Shown in pieces: positions 11,077-23,119 of a stretch of 64,000 bases of DNA. The stretch's first letter is position 1. Each line of letters opens with the position of its first letter. The stretch is from Aphelocoma coerulescens (lineage: Eukaryota; Chordata; Aves; Passeriformes; Corvidae), in NCBI RefSeq assembly GCF_041296385.1, contig NC_091014.1:52780078-52844077 (forward strand). The letters are read 5' to 3'. The translations under genes and the position numbers were made by a program. The notes below the pieces were generated by a model. It did no database searches, was not told the origin of the DNA, and saw nothing but the letters and a program-made list of their open reading frames with translations.

Positions 11077-12034
11077 CTTGTTGTGCAGGGAAGGAGGAGG
11101 GGTTGTTGTCCTGATGGAGGCAGCACCGATCGCGGGATGGGAAGGTGGGGGGCGGGTTTCAACACCCTTTCTGCCCCCTCCTTTTTCTCTTCTTTCCCCT
11201 TCCTCTTTCTCTCGTTCGCAGTAGCAGGCTGCCCCCCCTCCTCCGGCGCAGGCAGAGGGGCCGATCCCACAGCAGCGGCAGGAGGAGGAGGAGTAGGAGG
11301 AGGAAGAAGCCGGCCCCTCCCGCCCTCTCTGCCTACCTTCCCCCTTCCCGGGCGGCCGAGGACGGTGGCAGGGAGGGGGCTGCCCGTCTCCGCTCCCGCG
11401 GACCCACGGGCGATGCGGGGCGCGATGAGCGAGGGAGGAGACCCTCGGCCGCTGTTCGGGCGCGGTGGGGACTCCCCGTTCGCCTCTGCGAGGGTGGGGA
11501 AGGGAGCGAAGAGGTCGGTAGTCGGGGTGGGAGGGGAGGCCGCTCAGCGACCCCTCTGAGAAGAGGAGCGAGAGGTAAAATTAAAATAATAAAACAGGAG
11601 AAAAATCACAGCGGAGGAGGCCGGGGGACTCGCCCCGGAATGGCCGGGCGGGGGAGGGGGTCCCCGGCGCTGCCCGGCGGGGGGGGAGGGGGGGCTGGGG
11701 CGGGACGGCGGCAGCGCGGGGGCCGAGCGCAGGCTCCCTACTGCCCCTGCCTGGCGCTCCGGGGGCGTGTGTGCAGAGCGGGCAAAGCGGGGGTGGAGGG
11801 CAGCGCGGGGAGAGAGAATTCCGGGAAAAGGAGAAGAGAGAAAAGGAAACAGAGAGAGAGGGAATAGCGAGGGGACGGGGCAGGTTGGGGAGGGGGGGGG
11901 CCTCTGGGCTCCTCGCTTCTCTCCCCGTCCCCTGTCCGAGCCCCTGGGTCTCTGTGCGCTGCCCTCCCCCTGGCTCGCCCCGTCCGGCTCGGCCTCTCGC
12001 TCCCTCCTCCTCCCTCCGTCGCTCACACACAAAC

Positions 12035-12045
12035 AAAATGGCGGC
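12035..12045 (+). promoter_or_regulatory. YY1-type box AAAATGGCGGC
   Basis: The sequence matches the core YY1 motif (AANATGGCGGC) that sits just downstream of start sites in many TATA-less promoters. Its orientation is opposite to EP300 and it lies about 1.75 kb upstream of the EP300 start codon. It could mark a plus-strand (divergent) transcript start or simply bind YY1 at the promoter. Confidence 0.45.
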
Positions 12046-12100
12046 TGTTGTTCCTTCGCTCTCCCGAGCCCTCGGAGGGAAGCGGCGGTGGCGGCGGCGG

Positions 12101-12109
12101 CCGGAAATG
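12101..12109 (+). promoter_or_regulatory. ETS/GABPA-type site CCGGAAATG
   Basis: The CCGGAA core is the binding site of ETS-family activators such as GABPA and ELK, which are common in CpG-island promoters. It lies 56 bp from the YY1-type box. Binding is inferred from the motif only. Confidence 0.35.
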
Positions 12110-12279
12110 AGCCAAGAGAACACGGGGGGCGGGGCCGCCACCGGGGCGTGGTCACCCCTGCGGGCGGAGACATGGCGGGGGCGGGGCCCGGCGGCGCTCG
12201 CGCACACAATGGAACGCGGGGCGCCGGCGGGGTGGAGGGGCTGGGACCGTTCCAGCCGCCGTCACGAGACCGCGTTGAT

Positions 12280-12284
12280 CCAAT
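12280..12284 (+). promoter_or_regulatory. CCAAT box (NF-Y type)
   Basis: The sequence GATCCAATCAGC contains the extended NF-Y consensus CCAATCAG. It lies in the outer part of the EP300 island, with GC boxes nearby (CCCGCCTC, CCCCGCCCC). NF-Y works in either orientation, so it could serve EP300 or a divergent transcript. Confidence 0.4.
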
Positions 12285-12752
12285 CAGCCCCCGCCTCTCG
12301 CCGGGCTCTTCCGCAAACTCCGCTGGCCCCGCCCCTTAAAGGCGAAGGGTTTTTCCCTTAAAAAAAATAAAAAAAGGCTCCTTCTTCCTGCCCCGCCCCA
12401 CACGCCCTTACTGTCGGCCCAAAAGTGCGCGGCGGAGGCCCGAGGGAGCCTGGCCGGATCCTGCGGCCGTCCAGTCCTGCCGCACTACCCGGTGCTTGCT
12501 ACCCGGCCTGCTGGGCTGAGGTGCCGGCGGCAGGAGCGCGGTTGTTTCGCCGCCGCCCTCCTCCTTTCCCTGCCGGCTCCCGGCCGGTTCCCCGCGGCGC
12601 CGGCGGGCGGGGCGCTCCTGCCGCCGGTCCCGGGCCGTGCTGCGCCACAGACATGGCAGCCCGGGCTGCCAGCCCCCGGCCTGCGAGCAGAGGGGTTGCG
12701 GAGCGGGACCCGCACCCCGAGGCCCCCGAGCCGGGCGGGTGGATGTGCGAGG

Positions 12753-12966
12753 TCACAGAATCACAAAATAAGTTAGATTAGAAAAGACCTCTGAGATCAT
12801 TAAGTCCGACCTATGACCGAACACCACCATGTTAGCCAGACCATGGCACTGAGTGCTATGTTCAGTCTTTTCTTAAACACCCCCAGGGACGGAGACTCCA
12901 ACCACCTCCCCGAGCAGCTCCCAATGCCTAATTGCCCTTTCTGTGAGTAAATTCTTCCTAATCTGG
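12753..12966 (-). mobile_element. CR1 LINE fragment (avian, 5'-truncated, 3' end present)
   Basis: Read on the minus strand this resembles the end of avian CR1 retrotransposons. Recognisable pieces, in order, are a GATTAGGAAGAATTT-type stretch, AGGCATTGGGAGCTGCTCGG, GGAGGTGGTTGGAGTCTCC, AGTGCCATGGTCTGGC, CATGGTGGTGTTCGGTCATA, GGACTTAATGATCTCAGAGG and the terminal GATTCTGTG unit. Only the last 200 or so bases of the roughly 4.5 kb element remain, the usual product of 5'-truncated CR1 insertion. The AGTGCC/GGTCATAGG wording suggests a CR1-J or CR1-X type subfamily rather than chicken CR1-F. It carries no ORF. It supports the avian assignment. Confidence 0.85.
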
Positions 12967-14376
12967 GGGCGCTCTGTACTGCCCAGCCCGGGGGTGCCCA
13001 GAGCTGCCTCAGGCTCCCGTCGGCGTTACAAAACGTAAACAAAAACCCCAACCCCCCACGCTTTTATGCCACAGGCTAAATAAGCCCACAAGCCCCGCGC
13101 TCTGTACCAGACCCCCGCCTGTGCCGGGGATGGCTCAGGGCACGGTACGAGAGCTTGCAGTGCCCTGACAGCACACCCGCCCCTCAGAGGGGCTGTCGCA
13201 GGCGCAGGTGACACTGGCGCGGTCCTTCTCCAGCCCTCTCGGCCCTTGAGCCGTCCCAGAGATTATGGACCCGCCACGAGTTTTCCTCGAATCTCTGAGG
13301 GCTCATCTGTGAGGAAATGCCCCATTCCGGCATTTCCCTTCGGTGCATTTGGACTCCGTCGGGCCGCACACCATTACAGGCTAGGAGTGGAAGGGAAATG
13401 CAGGCACGTGCATGTTTTTAACAGAAAATCGGGGGATGTTGATCCAAAACCGGACATTTGCGAGGAGGACTTCTCTTGCCACTCACCCTCAGGGCTGAGC
13501 TCTCTGCAGTACATGTAAGAGCCGAAGCAGGTATTTAGGAAGAGGCTAGACTAAACACAGAATCAATACTGCAGCCTTCAAGAGGAGCCTACAGGCAGGA
13601 GGAGATTCACAGCCTTGTAAGTTATCCACCAGCTCCCTCACATACTCCCACTCTTCAGTTTCCCTTGTTTGGGCTTTATTTCAAGCAAGATTGTTGTTGT
13701 CTCCCCCAGCACAAAAGGGGAAACACAAACCTCTCCAAAAACGCTTAAAGATAGGATTTGCCTTCCTGCAAAGTCTTGAAGCCATAGGCAGTGCACTAAG
13801 AGAGGTGGAGGGAGTCTTGCAAGGACAAATAAGCTTCAGGTAAATAATCTGTAGAGCAGAAAGTCCCAGCACTAAAGCTGTGAGGGCTAACAGCATTACT
13901 TAACAGTGGTACCTTAAAAACTATGTTAGTGGTTCTCACAGGTTTTTTGCCTTCTATTGTTTCTAAAATTCCCAAAATATTGCAGTTATAGAAGTTTTGT
14001 ATTACCTCAATTTTTTTTTTCAGATTGACTGTTTCCCTTGTTTGTGAAGCACTTTTTTAACACAGCTGAGAGTAATTTAAACTTTTTTTTTGTTCCTTTT
14101 TTTTTTTTTTTGGTCTCCTTAGAATTAAAAATTGACTGAAATAAGTCTATATAAGGTTTTCAGACCATCTGGAGGCCCGCAGTTCAATAAGGAATTAGTG
14201 CTGGATTTATAAAGAGACTGAGGTGCACATAAACACCTAAATGCCTTTCAAGTCAGGCCCTTACTAAACAACAAATTTGGAGCAAAGAAAATGTTTCAAA
14301 TAAGAGTTTTGTGACATTTGTTCCTATCTACAGACTAGATCCTACCACGCAGTTCAACTGAAATTGTGCTGACAAA

Positions 14377-14412
<36 letters not shown>

Positions 14413-17400
14413 GTGCAGCTTAGCCTGTGATCTGGCTACCTGTCTATCTATCCTTGAAAAGGGTTCAGGGAAGCATACCTGAACTGTGGGAAACTTAAAC
14501 TCTTAGGTAAATGCTACCAAACCAGCATGTTGCTTCTGAATATTAATTATAGATATAAGTGATTAACTGATATTTTAGTAAAGGCATAGGTCTGCCTTGC
14601 ACACTTCCTACCCAATAGAATATCTTAGTTCTTTAGACGTTAGAAAGTCATATTCTGTTGGCTTTCCATATTAGAGATTTAAATGCAAGCTGAAGTATAG
14701 GGAAAATAAGTAGAAAAGAATGGTATTTCTGGGGTTTTTCTCAAAAAGAAGGCATCATAAAATAAGAGAAGGAGAAAAAAAAGAAAAGTCAGGAAAATAG
14801 GGTTATGATAAATCAAATATATTTATAAACAATGACAAAAAAAACCTTAAATATCTGTTAAGTTTTCTGAAATCACTGCAGTTTCTTAAATGAACCTTAG
14901 TTCATGCACACAACCCATGACAGATACCATTACTGGAAAGCAATAATAGAACACCAAGCATACTAAGAAGCAAATACATAAACCTATACAAATAAAACCA
15001 GGAGTTTATTATACCGTTAAAAGTAAAATACACCTATTTATCCAACAACTTCTCCTCTTTGCTTCGGTTTCCCCATTCTGACAGCAAGGATAGTAATATT
15101 TATCACTTGAAAATATTACCTAGAAGAATTGATTAGCTCATCATTGTCAGTAATTACAGTAGTCATTATGTACTTCAAGATAACTGGATGGAAGTACCGT
15201 TAAGTCCGGTTAAAATGAGAATCTGCTCGGGAAAGTAATGAGAGAGGAATGCAGAGCCTTGAACTTTTATCGTGGGATCTTGTTTGGCCTTAGCTGGTAA
15301 GTTACTGAAATTTGTAAGCATGCCCAGCTGCTTTGAGGGCTACAAAGAACAAGATAAGATCCCTTTGTACTGCAAAGGTCAACGTGATGCCCGGAGCTCA
15401 GCAACCCAGCTTCCGTGAGATGAGCGGGAAGAGGAATAATCATCCCCCTACCGGAGGGAGCCGGGACTGACTTCCCTTCTCCCCTTTAGCAGGATTTGCC
15501 CCACAGCCCTGTGGCCCTTTGAGTGTCTCCAAAAGATGTGGACTTGTGGAATGGGAAGCAGGACCCAGGGACAGGGCACTCCCATTTTCTCAGTCCTATT
15601 TCTGCTTGTAGTTCCAGCTCTATTATCTTTTTCCCTGAGCTTTCCAGGGCTGCTGTTCATGTCTGGCAGGTAACTTCCCCTGTTCCCCAGCTACCTCCTG
15701 CCATCACAGCACTCTGCTCACGCCGCAGCTGGGGAGGGGAGGAGGAATGACCCCCTTCTCTGTATCAGCGAGGAGATCTATGCATGGAGGGTCCTTCCTG
15801 GCATAGGTCAGAGGGATGAGGAAATAATTTAAGGCTGCAATTTTTGCAAGTAATGCCAGGGTGCAGCTATATTTCTGGAAAGCAAGAGCCAGCTGTGCCG
15901 GAGCAGAGAACATCGCTCAGCGCAGCGTCAACATTAAAACCCAGCAGCGTTTTGATATGAGACAAATTTTATTAAAACCATAAGAAGCAACCATCCAATC
16001 GTTGATTCTTTCTTGCTTTTAGCATATACATAAAAGAAAGGGCTGGCGTTCTGACAGAAAGCAAAATGCTTTCAGTCCTCAGCCTCAGAAACACAGGCTT
16101 CCTTGGTCACACAGTTTTCAATAGCTGCAAACACAGAGTTATGTTGCTAAATGTTAAGGGCTCAGCTGTTTACCAGAAGAATGTTTCCTCCCTGGAACAC
16201 ATGGTTTTGCTTAAAAGAAGTTCTCCCAAAACCCCCACTTTATTTAATTAGCAAATGCAACATTATAGTTCTAACAAACATGCCATGCTGTCTTCCCTTA
16301 CAAAAGCAAAATAAGAAAAGAAGACAAAAATTGACCTCTCAATTTAAGAGAGGGGCAGAAGTACACTCTGCCTAGGAAACATTGCAGCTTTGAGGTCTGG
16401 TGATTGAGAGCCGATCTCGTGCTTGAAACGTACATATCTTTGTGTGTCATTTCCATGTCCTGGTTCATGCTGAAAGCACAAATGTGGAATTGGAGTGAGA
16501 GGCTTGTGTGTTCTCCCATCTTTTACCAAGGGCTGGTCAAATCTCTGCCTCTCACTTCCCAGGCTCAGCTCTCTCCTCTGTAAGAGGGAGGTGATCCTAC
16601 TCCCCCTTACAGAAAGCACGTTCAAATCATTAAATAAAAATGTAGTACTCTTGTAGCTTCTAAATGAAGTTACACTGAAATTAATGCATTTACATCAGCA
16701 GTTGATTTATCCCAGAGTATTACCAGGATGCAAGCAAGAGCTTCTAGAGTGAAAGTATTATATTTTTAATTAAGGGCCCTTGAACTTGCCACGTGTTTTG
16801 AGCTTGTGGAGAGTGAAATGATGGCAAATTTCTGAACAACTCAGCTCAGCAAAATATTTACGATTATCTGCTAAAAATGATCGTTGTGAGACAGATCTTA
16901 AGCTAACATGGGAAATCTGTGCTGAAAGAATTACAGATATTGTTGCCACCCAAAGGAAGCATACTGTTCACGTTCCTCTTATTTCTTTTGACTCTTGTAT
17001 CCAATGGAAAAGTTCTTGATAAGCTTTATTGCACTGTAGAGGGTATAAACAATGCACTTTGAAATCTGCTGAGCTTAAACCCGAAACTTATCTTTTCATT
17101 TGCTTCCTGAATTGTCCCACAGACACAAATCCACACCACACGTGTTTATAAAGAACAGAATACATTTATTACTGTCATGCAATCCCTTCCTTTCTTGTTG
17201 GTTTTTTTTCTCAGTATTTCTTAATTTATTATTTTTTACTTGCCACAGCATTCTTCTATGTGCTGAACTGCAATGTATTGTTTGATGTCTCCACTCAAAA
17301 TGCAAAGAGAGGGGAAAAGTTTGGGGGTTTTTTCTGCTTTACTAGATTCTATGTTTCATGATTTAAAGCGATTCCTTCAAGGGGGTCAAGCAGGAATTTA

Positions 17401-20400
17401 CTATGTGGCAGGGAAATTTAGTGAATCAAGAGGTTTTCAGTACAGAGGGTATTGGCCTTCTGACGCAGCTAATGGGACCCTGTTGTTCACAGGATAATAC
17501 ACTTAGTAAACACAATCTGAGCTGGTTTTACAGCTGCCATGGAAGAAAAAAATTCCACAGGAAATATAGGTCTGATTGTTTGTTTGTTTTTTTTTTTTTC
17601 TTTTTCTGTTTCTGCTTTTCTCTAAAAAGATCTTGTACTTTCTTGGCTTTTTGGCATGAGTTCTTTCCTTCTACACTCAAATAGAAGTCAATAATTAACC
17701 ACAAACACCAAAATACAATAGATTCTAGTGCAACCACTCTGTGTAAAACCATTGGGTTAATCCTCAGTTCCCTACCTTCCTAATTTATATGAACTTATCA
17801 CTTCTCTTCCCAGAAGTTTGCCTGTGAACCCTCACATTTCATTGCCTGTCAGGTTTTTTTCTTTTGGTCTCTTGTAGCAAGGCATGCTGACATCAGGCAA
17901 CAGCAGACATTCTGTTCTCATTCCCTGCCTGTCCCGTAGGTGAGGCCTGGGAGCCTTGGAGAAAGGAGCATCAGCCCCTGATGGTGCAACACTACTAAAA
18001 GGCAGCAAGGGAGCAGCCAGAATGCAGAAGCTGTGGCAGCCCCCCAGCAACACACTTTTTCTCCTCGTGCTCCTGCATTGCCTCAAGCTATGGAAAGATC
18101 ATTTTAGCAGAGCAGACCTGCTTTATGGGCTGATCTGTGATACTTACTCCAACCTCCTTTGCCATCTCAGATGCCTTCCCTTTAATCACAGGACAGACAT
18201 GGAAAGGGGTGCCAGAGCATGCTCCAGATTCAGTGCATGGAGGTGGTCACAAACCACATCAGTGAGGTGTCAGGGAAAGGCCGGTCGCCCAGTCCAGCAT
18301 GGGCACCATGATAAAGTTGCAACCACCTGGGAGTAAAACTAAAACCTTTTGAGATGGCTGGACTGGTTCATTAAAAAACTTTCATACACCAGCAGGCCCC
18401 AAAGAGAAAGGAAAGTCGTGGTTGGCATGATATTTAGTCAGCAAGGACTTATCATTCTTTAGAAGTGAAGAAACATTTTAAGTAGCTTTCAGGGGAAGGT
18501 AGAGAGCTTTTCTAGAGGTCAGAAAAGTAACAATTTCAAGGTTGATGTCACTCCTCTGTCCTCAGTGTTTCTGTGACCACAACTTTGTTGCTAATTAAGA
18601 ATCAGCTTCAAGAAAGCAAAACACAAAGTATGAGGTTCATAATCAGCATCACAAAAGGACAGAAACATTGGTTCTTTCACCATGTGATAAATAAGTATTT
18701 TGTGCAGATGTTTGGGCCCCGTGTGAAGGGGCATGGTGCTGCCAGGCCAAGCACCAAGCCCAGGAGAAGCTTCTCTGGATGACCAGGACCCTGGGGTCCC
18801 CGAGACAGAGAAAATTCCTTTGTCTCAGCAGGAGGAAAAAGAGTTGTAACATCAACCACAAAAAAAATCCCATTTGCTGCTGCTGCCGCCCTGCATTGTG
18901 AGTGTTGGCTCCACGTTTGGGAACAGACAGAAGGGACTTTGCCTGACCATGCTGGATGTGCTCCTAGCATGCCTGCTGCCTGCCTGCCCCAGGACATCCT
19001 GGGGGTGATGTCCCAACCAGCTGCTCTGGGAAAAAGGACTGCCGGACAAGGGGAGATGCAAACTTAAAACACCAGAGTGAGAAGCGTAGTGAAAAGTCTG
19101 GCATCTGGATGTGTCAGTCGTCTTGGCAGCTATGCAGAGTTTTTTCTTGTTTGCTCTGCTAGATGTAGGCATCTGAATTCCTGCTGAAAAGAAACAGGGG
19201 TGTTCGAAGCCTCTTGTGATTTTGCAATTTGCTGGTTCACGTGTCTTCCTATCTGTGGCACTTACAGATATATGTATGTCTAAATGTATACATATATTTA
19301 TATACCTCAGAGGTATTGGAATGAAATGTGTTTTGTTTTGAATATTCAAGCCATCCCAGCATAGTTAGCTCCTGCAAGAAAATTCTTTAAAAATTATTTT
19401 CACCACAGTGATCATCTTTCACAGAGGAGTGCATCAGCTTCCAGAAGGTGAGACGTGTGAAAGATTTCCTGTTCCCATGCAAAGGAACCAAGCCAAGGAC
19501 TAACAACAGTGGTCTGACTCTACAATACGAAGGGTGAGCGCGTCTGTGCTTGCACAGAAGTATCCCACATCAGTGCAGAATGGGCCTGTGGATTCCTCCA
19601 TCCCTCCTGGGTATTTCAATTAAAAGCCGGGAAGGAAGTCCAAGAAAATGCCTAAAATGGCTTGAGTCCTTCCTCATGATCTGGAAATGGAAGTCTGTGG
19701 TGACTAACTCCAGCCCAGCCACCAAACCCCTCCCTCCCCGACGCTGCATTGCTCTGTTCATTCCCAGCTCCTCTCCTGCGTTTGCAAACAGTCAGCAGTG
19801 GAAACAGTGAAGCAGCCTGGCTTCGAATGCCAGCACCACACGAGTGGTATGTGACTGCAGCAGGGACTGTCACCAGCCCATCCTGGCCCCTAACCTAGGA
19901 AGAAGTGATTAAAATCTGACCGGGGTAAGGCTTGATTATAAGCAGAGGAATGACTTTAAAAGAGGCTGCTGCCACACCTGCAAACAAAGCCCGATTAAAT
20001 CCTTCCATTGACTTAAACTGGCTTCAAAAAAGGCCTCTAACAGCTTCTCCAGTTTAAACAAAAATTAAAATGCTTGTTTATCATTTTTAAGCCAGTTCAG
20101 ATGATGTCTGCTGACTTTCTCACATAGCTAACAGCAATATCTGTAGAGAACAAAATTAGCTAACTGAGTGGTCAGGAAAGCTGCATCCCTTACCCACTCA
20201 GAGCTGGTAATATGAGCTTCCCCCCCCCATTCTGTTTGGTTATGCATTTGACCTGAATTTGAAAGCATCAATCCTGAAAGAAAAGTTGCCTGGGCATGGG
20301 GAGCAGTGGGAGCTCATGCTCTCATGGTGGGTTACTCCATGGGCACCAGTCCAGTTCCTTCTCTGTTCACTCACATCGTGTGACAAGCATGAAATCTCAG

Positions 20401-23100
20401 CTCTTCTGGTCAAATTTTAACCATCTAGGTGCAAATACCCAGTGATTTTGTGTGATTTCAGCTGTTCATTTCCTTCCACCACCCATCCACCTCACATAAA
20501 AGTCAATTGAGACTTGTTTTTTGTGTGGTGCCTATCCCACAGGAGTGTGTGATCTCTCCTGGTATCCAAGAACTATGACAATGCAAAAAATAAAGAACAG
20601 AAGGGGATGCTTGTCAGCCCAGTACTGTATTATTCAAAATCTTATGGTTCAAAATCTCACCTTCTCTTTCAATTTAATTCAGTAACAACTTTTTCCTGAA
20701 GGACTTTTAAGAGTCAGAGCTTTCTGTGCTTATGAGTGAAGCCTAAAGGGAGGATAAATCATCCATGTGGGGCCCAGGATGCCCTGTCCACTCCTCTTTG
20801 GTTGTGCACCATGGAGGAAGACATCCTTGAAATGTTTGACTGCTCCTGAGATGAAGCCCTCCATGCCCTTCATTCAGCAATGCAATAAGATTTTTGGGAG
20901 ACCAAACATGGCTGGAGATGAGTTTATTCACAAGGTGTATGAGGTGTTGGCTGGAGAGATGCAGAGCTGAGCTGCTAGCATATGCCCTGTCCAAATTTAC
21001 TCCTGCCCTCAGGTTTGTGGTGACTATTTAATAGTGTAAACTTACCTTGTATATTCCCTGCAGAGGTGATTAAAAAGGATGAACACATGAAGGAACACCT
21101 GAGCAAGGATATCACTAGATTAATTCATTATTTCTACTAAGCTAATTAAAGGCAGATCAATTAAATGATCACACCAAAATCATGATTAAGATCAAATCAA
21201 TAAATCAGTAGATTCAAATGGTTGATCAACAGGTTGTATATCTATCAAAGTGACTTGTGAGGTTGCCACTGAAGGAATTACTTAGATTTTAATCTTGTCT
21301 AGGAAGATTTCAAGGAGGACGCAGAGTTTTTTCAAGCTAAAACCCCAGCGAGTTTTCCAGCAGATGCAGTGACCCCCTGGGTGAAGAACATAGGCCTTTG
21401 AAAGATACAAGGATGTTGAAGGAGATATCTCCCCTGCTTCGAAGGGGGATGTCCAGTCTTTGGATTTTTTGCCAAGCTGTATGACCCAGGTCATATAGTA
21501 ATCTTGTTTACACTGTGTTTGGGGATGTAATGTGACAGGCATCACCACAGTAACTTTCCTTTAACACATCTTTCTTAAACCTTGATTTTACTTTTTAATG
21601 TATTAACATTTATTGTCTGTATATGCCCTGTTTCACAAGTGGCCCTGTTTTTCTCTACTGCCAAAGCAGAAGGGATGGTTAGGTAAGCCTCGCTACTTCA
21701 GAATAATCTTGTTTTCAGCTCCAAAGACTGCCACCTTACCTAATTTACTAGTTAATTTTAGTAGTCCTCCAAGGGTATTTTTCACACAAGTACACCTGGT
21801 CACCCATTCATACCAACGAAAAAACAAGAAGAGATGGAATTGATTCATTAAAACAAAGGTAAAAACAAACAATGTAATTTCATCATTCCTTGGAGGGTTT
21901 AATTCATGTCCATATTTCTTCATTATGCCAAGCACAGCAGTGAAGGCTTCCTCTGGGCACACAGCCTGGAGTCTGATGTGGCCCCAGAGCAGGCTGCAGC
22001 CTGCCCAGCCCAGTGAGAGCCTTCGCTCAAGTCTAGCTCATCTTCCTCTGCGTGCGTTATCCAGAGCAAGGAAGAGTGGTGATGTTGGTGTTTTTATTTT
22101 GGGTAGTGGATGACACAAAAGAACCATGTTTCCCTCATCACCATCATCATTTGTACAAGTATAACTTCTATTTCAATCAGCCTTTGGTTCACACTGTAGG
22201 GCTGTCAGGCTGTCAGGTGGTTTGGAGGGTATCTGTCATCCAGGTTCCTCACAAGCTGTGTCAGGAAGTCCCATCAACAAGTGACCTTTAATTTTGCCTG
22301 ATCAGTTTTGATCATACCTTCATCTGTAATATAAAATACAGATGTGTAGGAGGAAGCCTTGCCAGTAAGGTATAAGTTTATCTTGCAGCAGAGGTAAAGG
22401 GAGCTTAACATGCTGCCGGTGGAAATCTCCCAACTTATAGAAAAATACCTGGTATCCTACTCAGCACATTTTCTCCTTGGTACAGTTTTCTTGTGCTAGT
22501 TCCTCCTACAGTTAAAATATTGTGAATTTCTTAATGGAAAAGAATTGGGATGCTAACTTGGGGGAAATTTTTCCCTTACTCTCATGGATTCTGACCTAAA
22601 CCTACAAAACACTGTTACATTAATCACTATTTGACCATTAAAGTTTTCTCAGTGTTGACTCTACTTTGGGTCTATTCTCATCTCACAATGTCCAGTCCAA
22701 GCAAGGGTCAAAATGTATTTGAATTCCCAGCTCATGGAGGCCTCAGGCTTGCTGGTAACGTGGTGGAAGGCTTTTCACATTTCTTTGTCGCTGATGTGAA
22801 TTATAGCATGTCTGAAGCAGTACGTGGGCCTTAAAAATAAAAAATTAAAATGTAAAATAAAAGATTCTGTGGTTCTCCTTTTGCAGACACAGCACTAATC
22901 AGGGGGAGAGCTCTGCACAGTGCTCTGGTAGAAAGTAATTTCCTGATTTAGGGTGATATGTAGCTAAGGATTTTGACTGATCTCATCTGTATGTATATTC
23001 AGTCTTTCTGAGATGCTATTAGTAAGCATAGCTGAAATTTGAATATCTTATTTTGTTTTAGAAAGTGTCTTTTGTATTATTTTTAGGGAGAGTTATCTGT
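12967..23100. other. Intergenic DNA, EP300 side (no gene recognised)
   Basis: The first few hundred bases are still moderately GC-rich shoulder of the island, with a 9-bp hairpin at 13313-13337. The rest is ordinary AT-leaning intergenic sequence with homopolymer runs, the longest being T31 at 14381-14411. Open frames are short and unlike known proteins, and I see no splice-linked set of exons. An AT-rich block dense in TAAT/ATTA cores lies at about 21060-21235. Confidence 0.6.
14381..14411 (+). repeat. Poly-T tract (31 T)
   Basis: An uninterrupted run of 31 T. It could be the poly-A tail of a minus-strand retrocopy, but the sequence right of it shows no recognisable gene or SINE body, and the avian CR1 family does not end in poly-A. 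It is most simply a homopolymer microsatellite, whose length may be inexact. Confidence 0.8.
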
Positions 23101-23119
23101 GTTACTTGCAACATGACAC

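Larger units (their letters stand above)
10286..11080 (-). other. EP300: EP300 5' leader (5' UTR, outer limit not fixed)
   Basis: GC-rich DNA directly upstream of the EP300 start. I call it transcribed leader because several blocks align, in order, with the long human EP300 5' UTR as I remember it. They are an ATGTGA block (11071-11076), a CT-rich block (10822-10835), a block reading CCTCCTTGTGGCGATGAGG (ending near 10790), and the AAATTAAAAATGGCC start region. Reading towards the start codon, the leader carries a start-stop element, an Arg-rich upstream ORF, a 20-base U-tract, a second 10-base U-tract, and a very C-rich block opposite the G-run at 10419-10445. The transcription start cannot be read from sequence and probably lies beyond 11080. 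Whether the leader is spliced is unknown. Confidence 0.7.
10190..12750 (-). promoter_or_regulatory. EP300: EP300 CpG-island promoter region
   Basis: Very GC- and CpG-rich DNA runs from exon 1 to about 12.75 kb and stops abruptly at a CR1 insertion. It contains many GC boxes, an ETS/GABPA-type site (CCGGAAATG, 12101-12109), a YY1-type box (AAAATGGCGGC, 12035-12045, plus orientation), a CCAAT box (12280-12284, plus orientation) and purine/pyrimidine-biased tracts. There is no convincing TATA box at a known distance from a start site; the A/T run at 12358-12376 has no positional support. This is typical of a TATA-less, broadly expressed gene. Several long open frames in this region are by-products of GC-rich composition and are not annotated. 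Confidence 0.85.

Noticed and set aside
10436..12361. Several long open frames on both strands of the EP300 CpG island (up to about 260 codons)
   Set aside because: They are low-complexity (Ser/Pro/Arg/Gly runs), overlap one another in several frames, and follow from stop-codon scarcity in GC-rich DNA. No domain is recognisable.
14381..14411. T31 run as the tail of a processed pseudogene
   Set aside because: No gene-like sequence or target-site duplication is apparent on the expected side.
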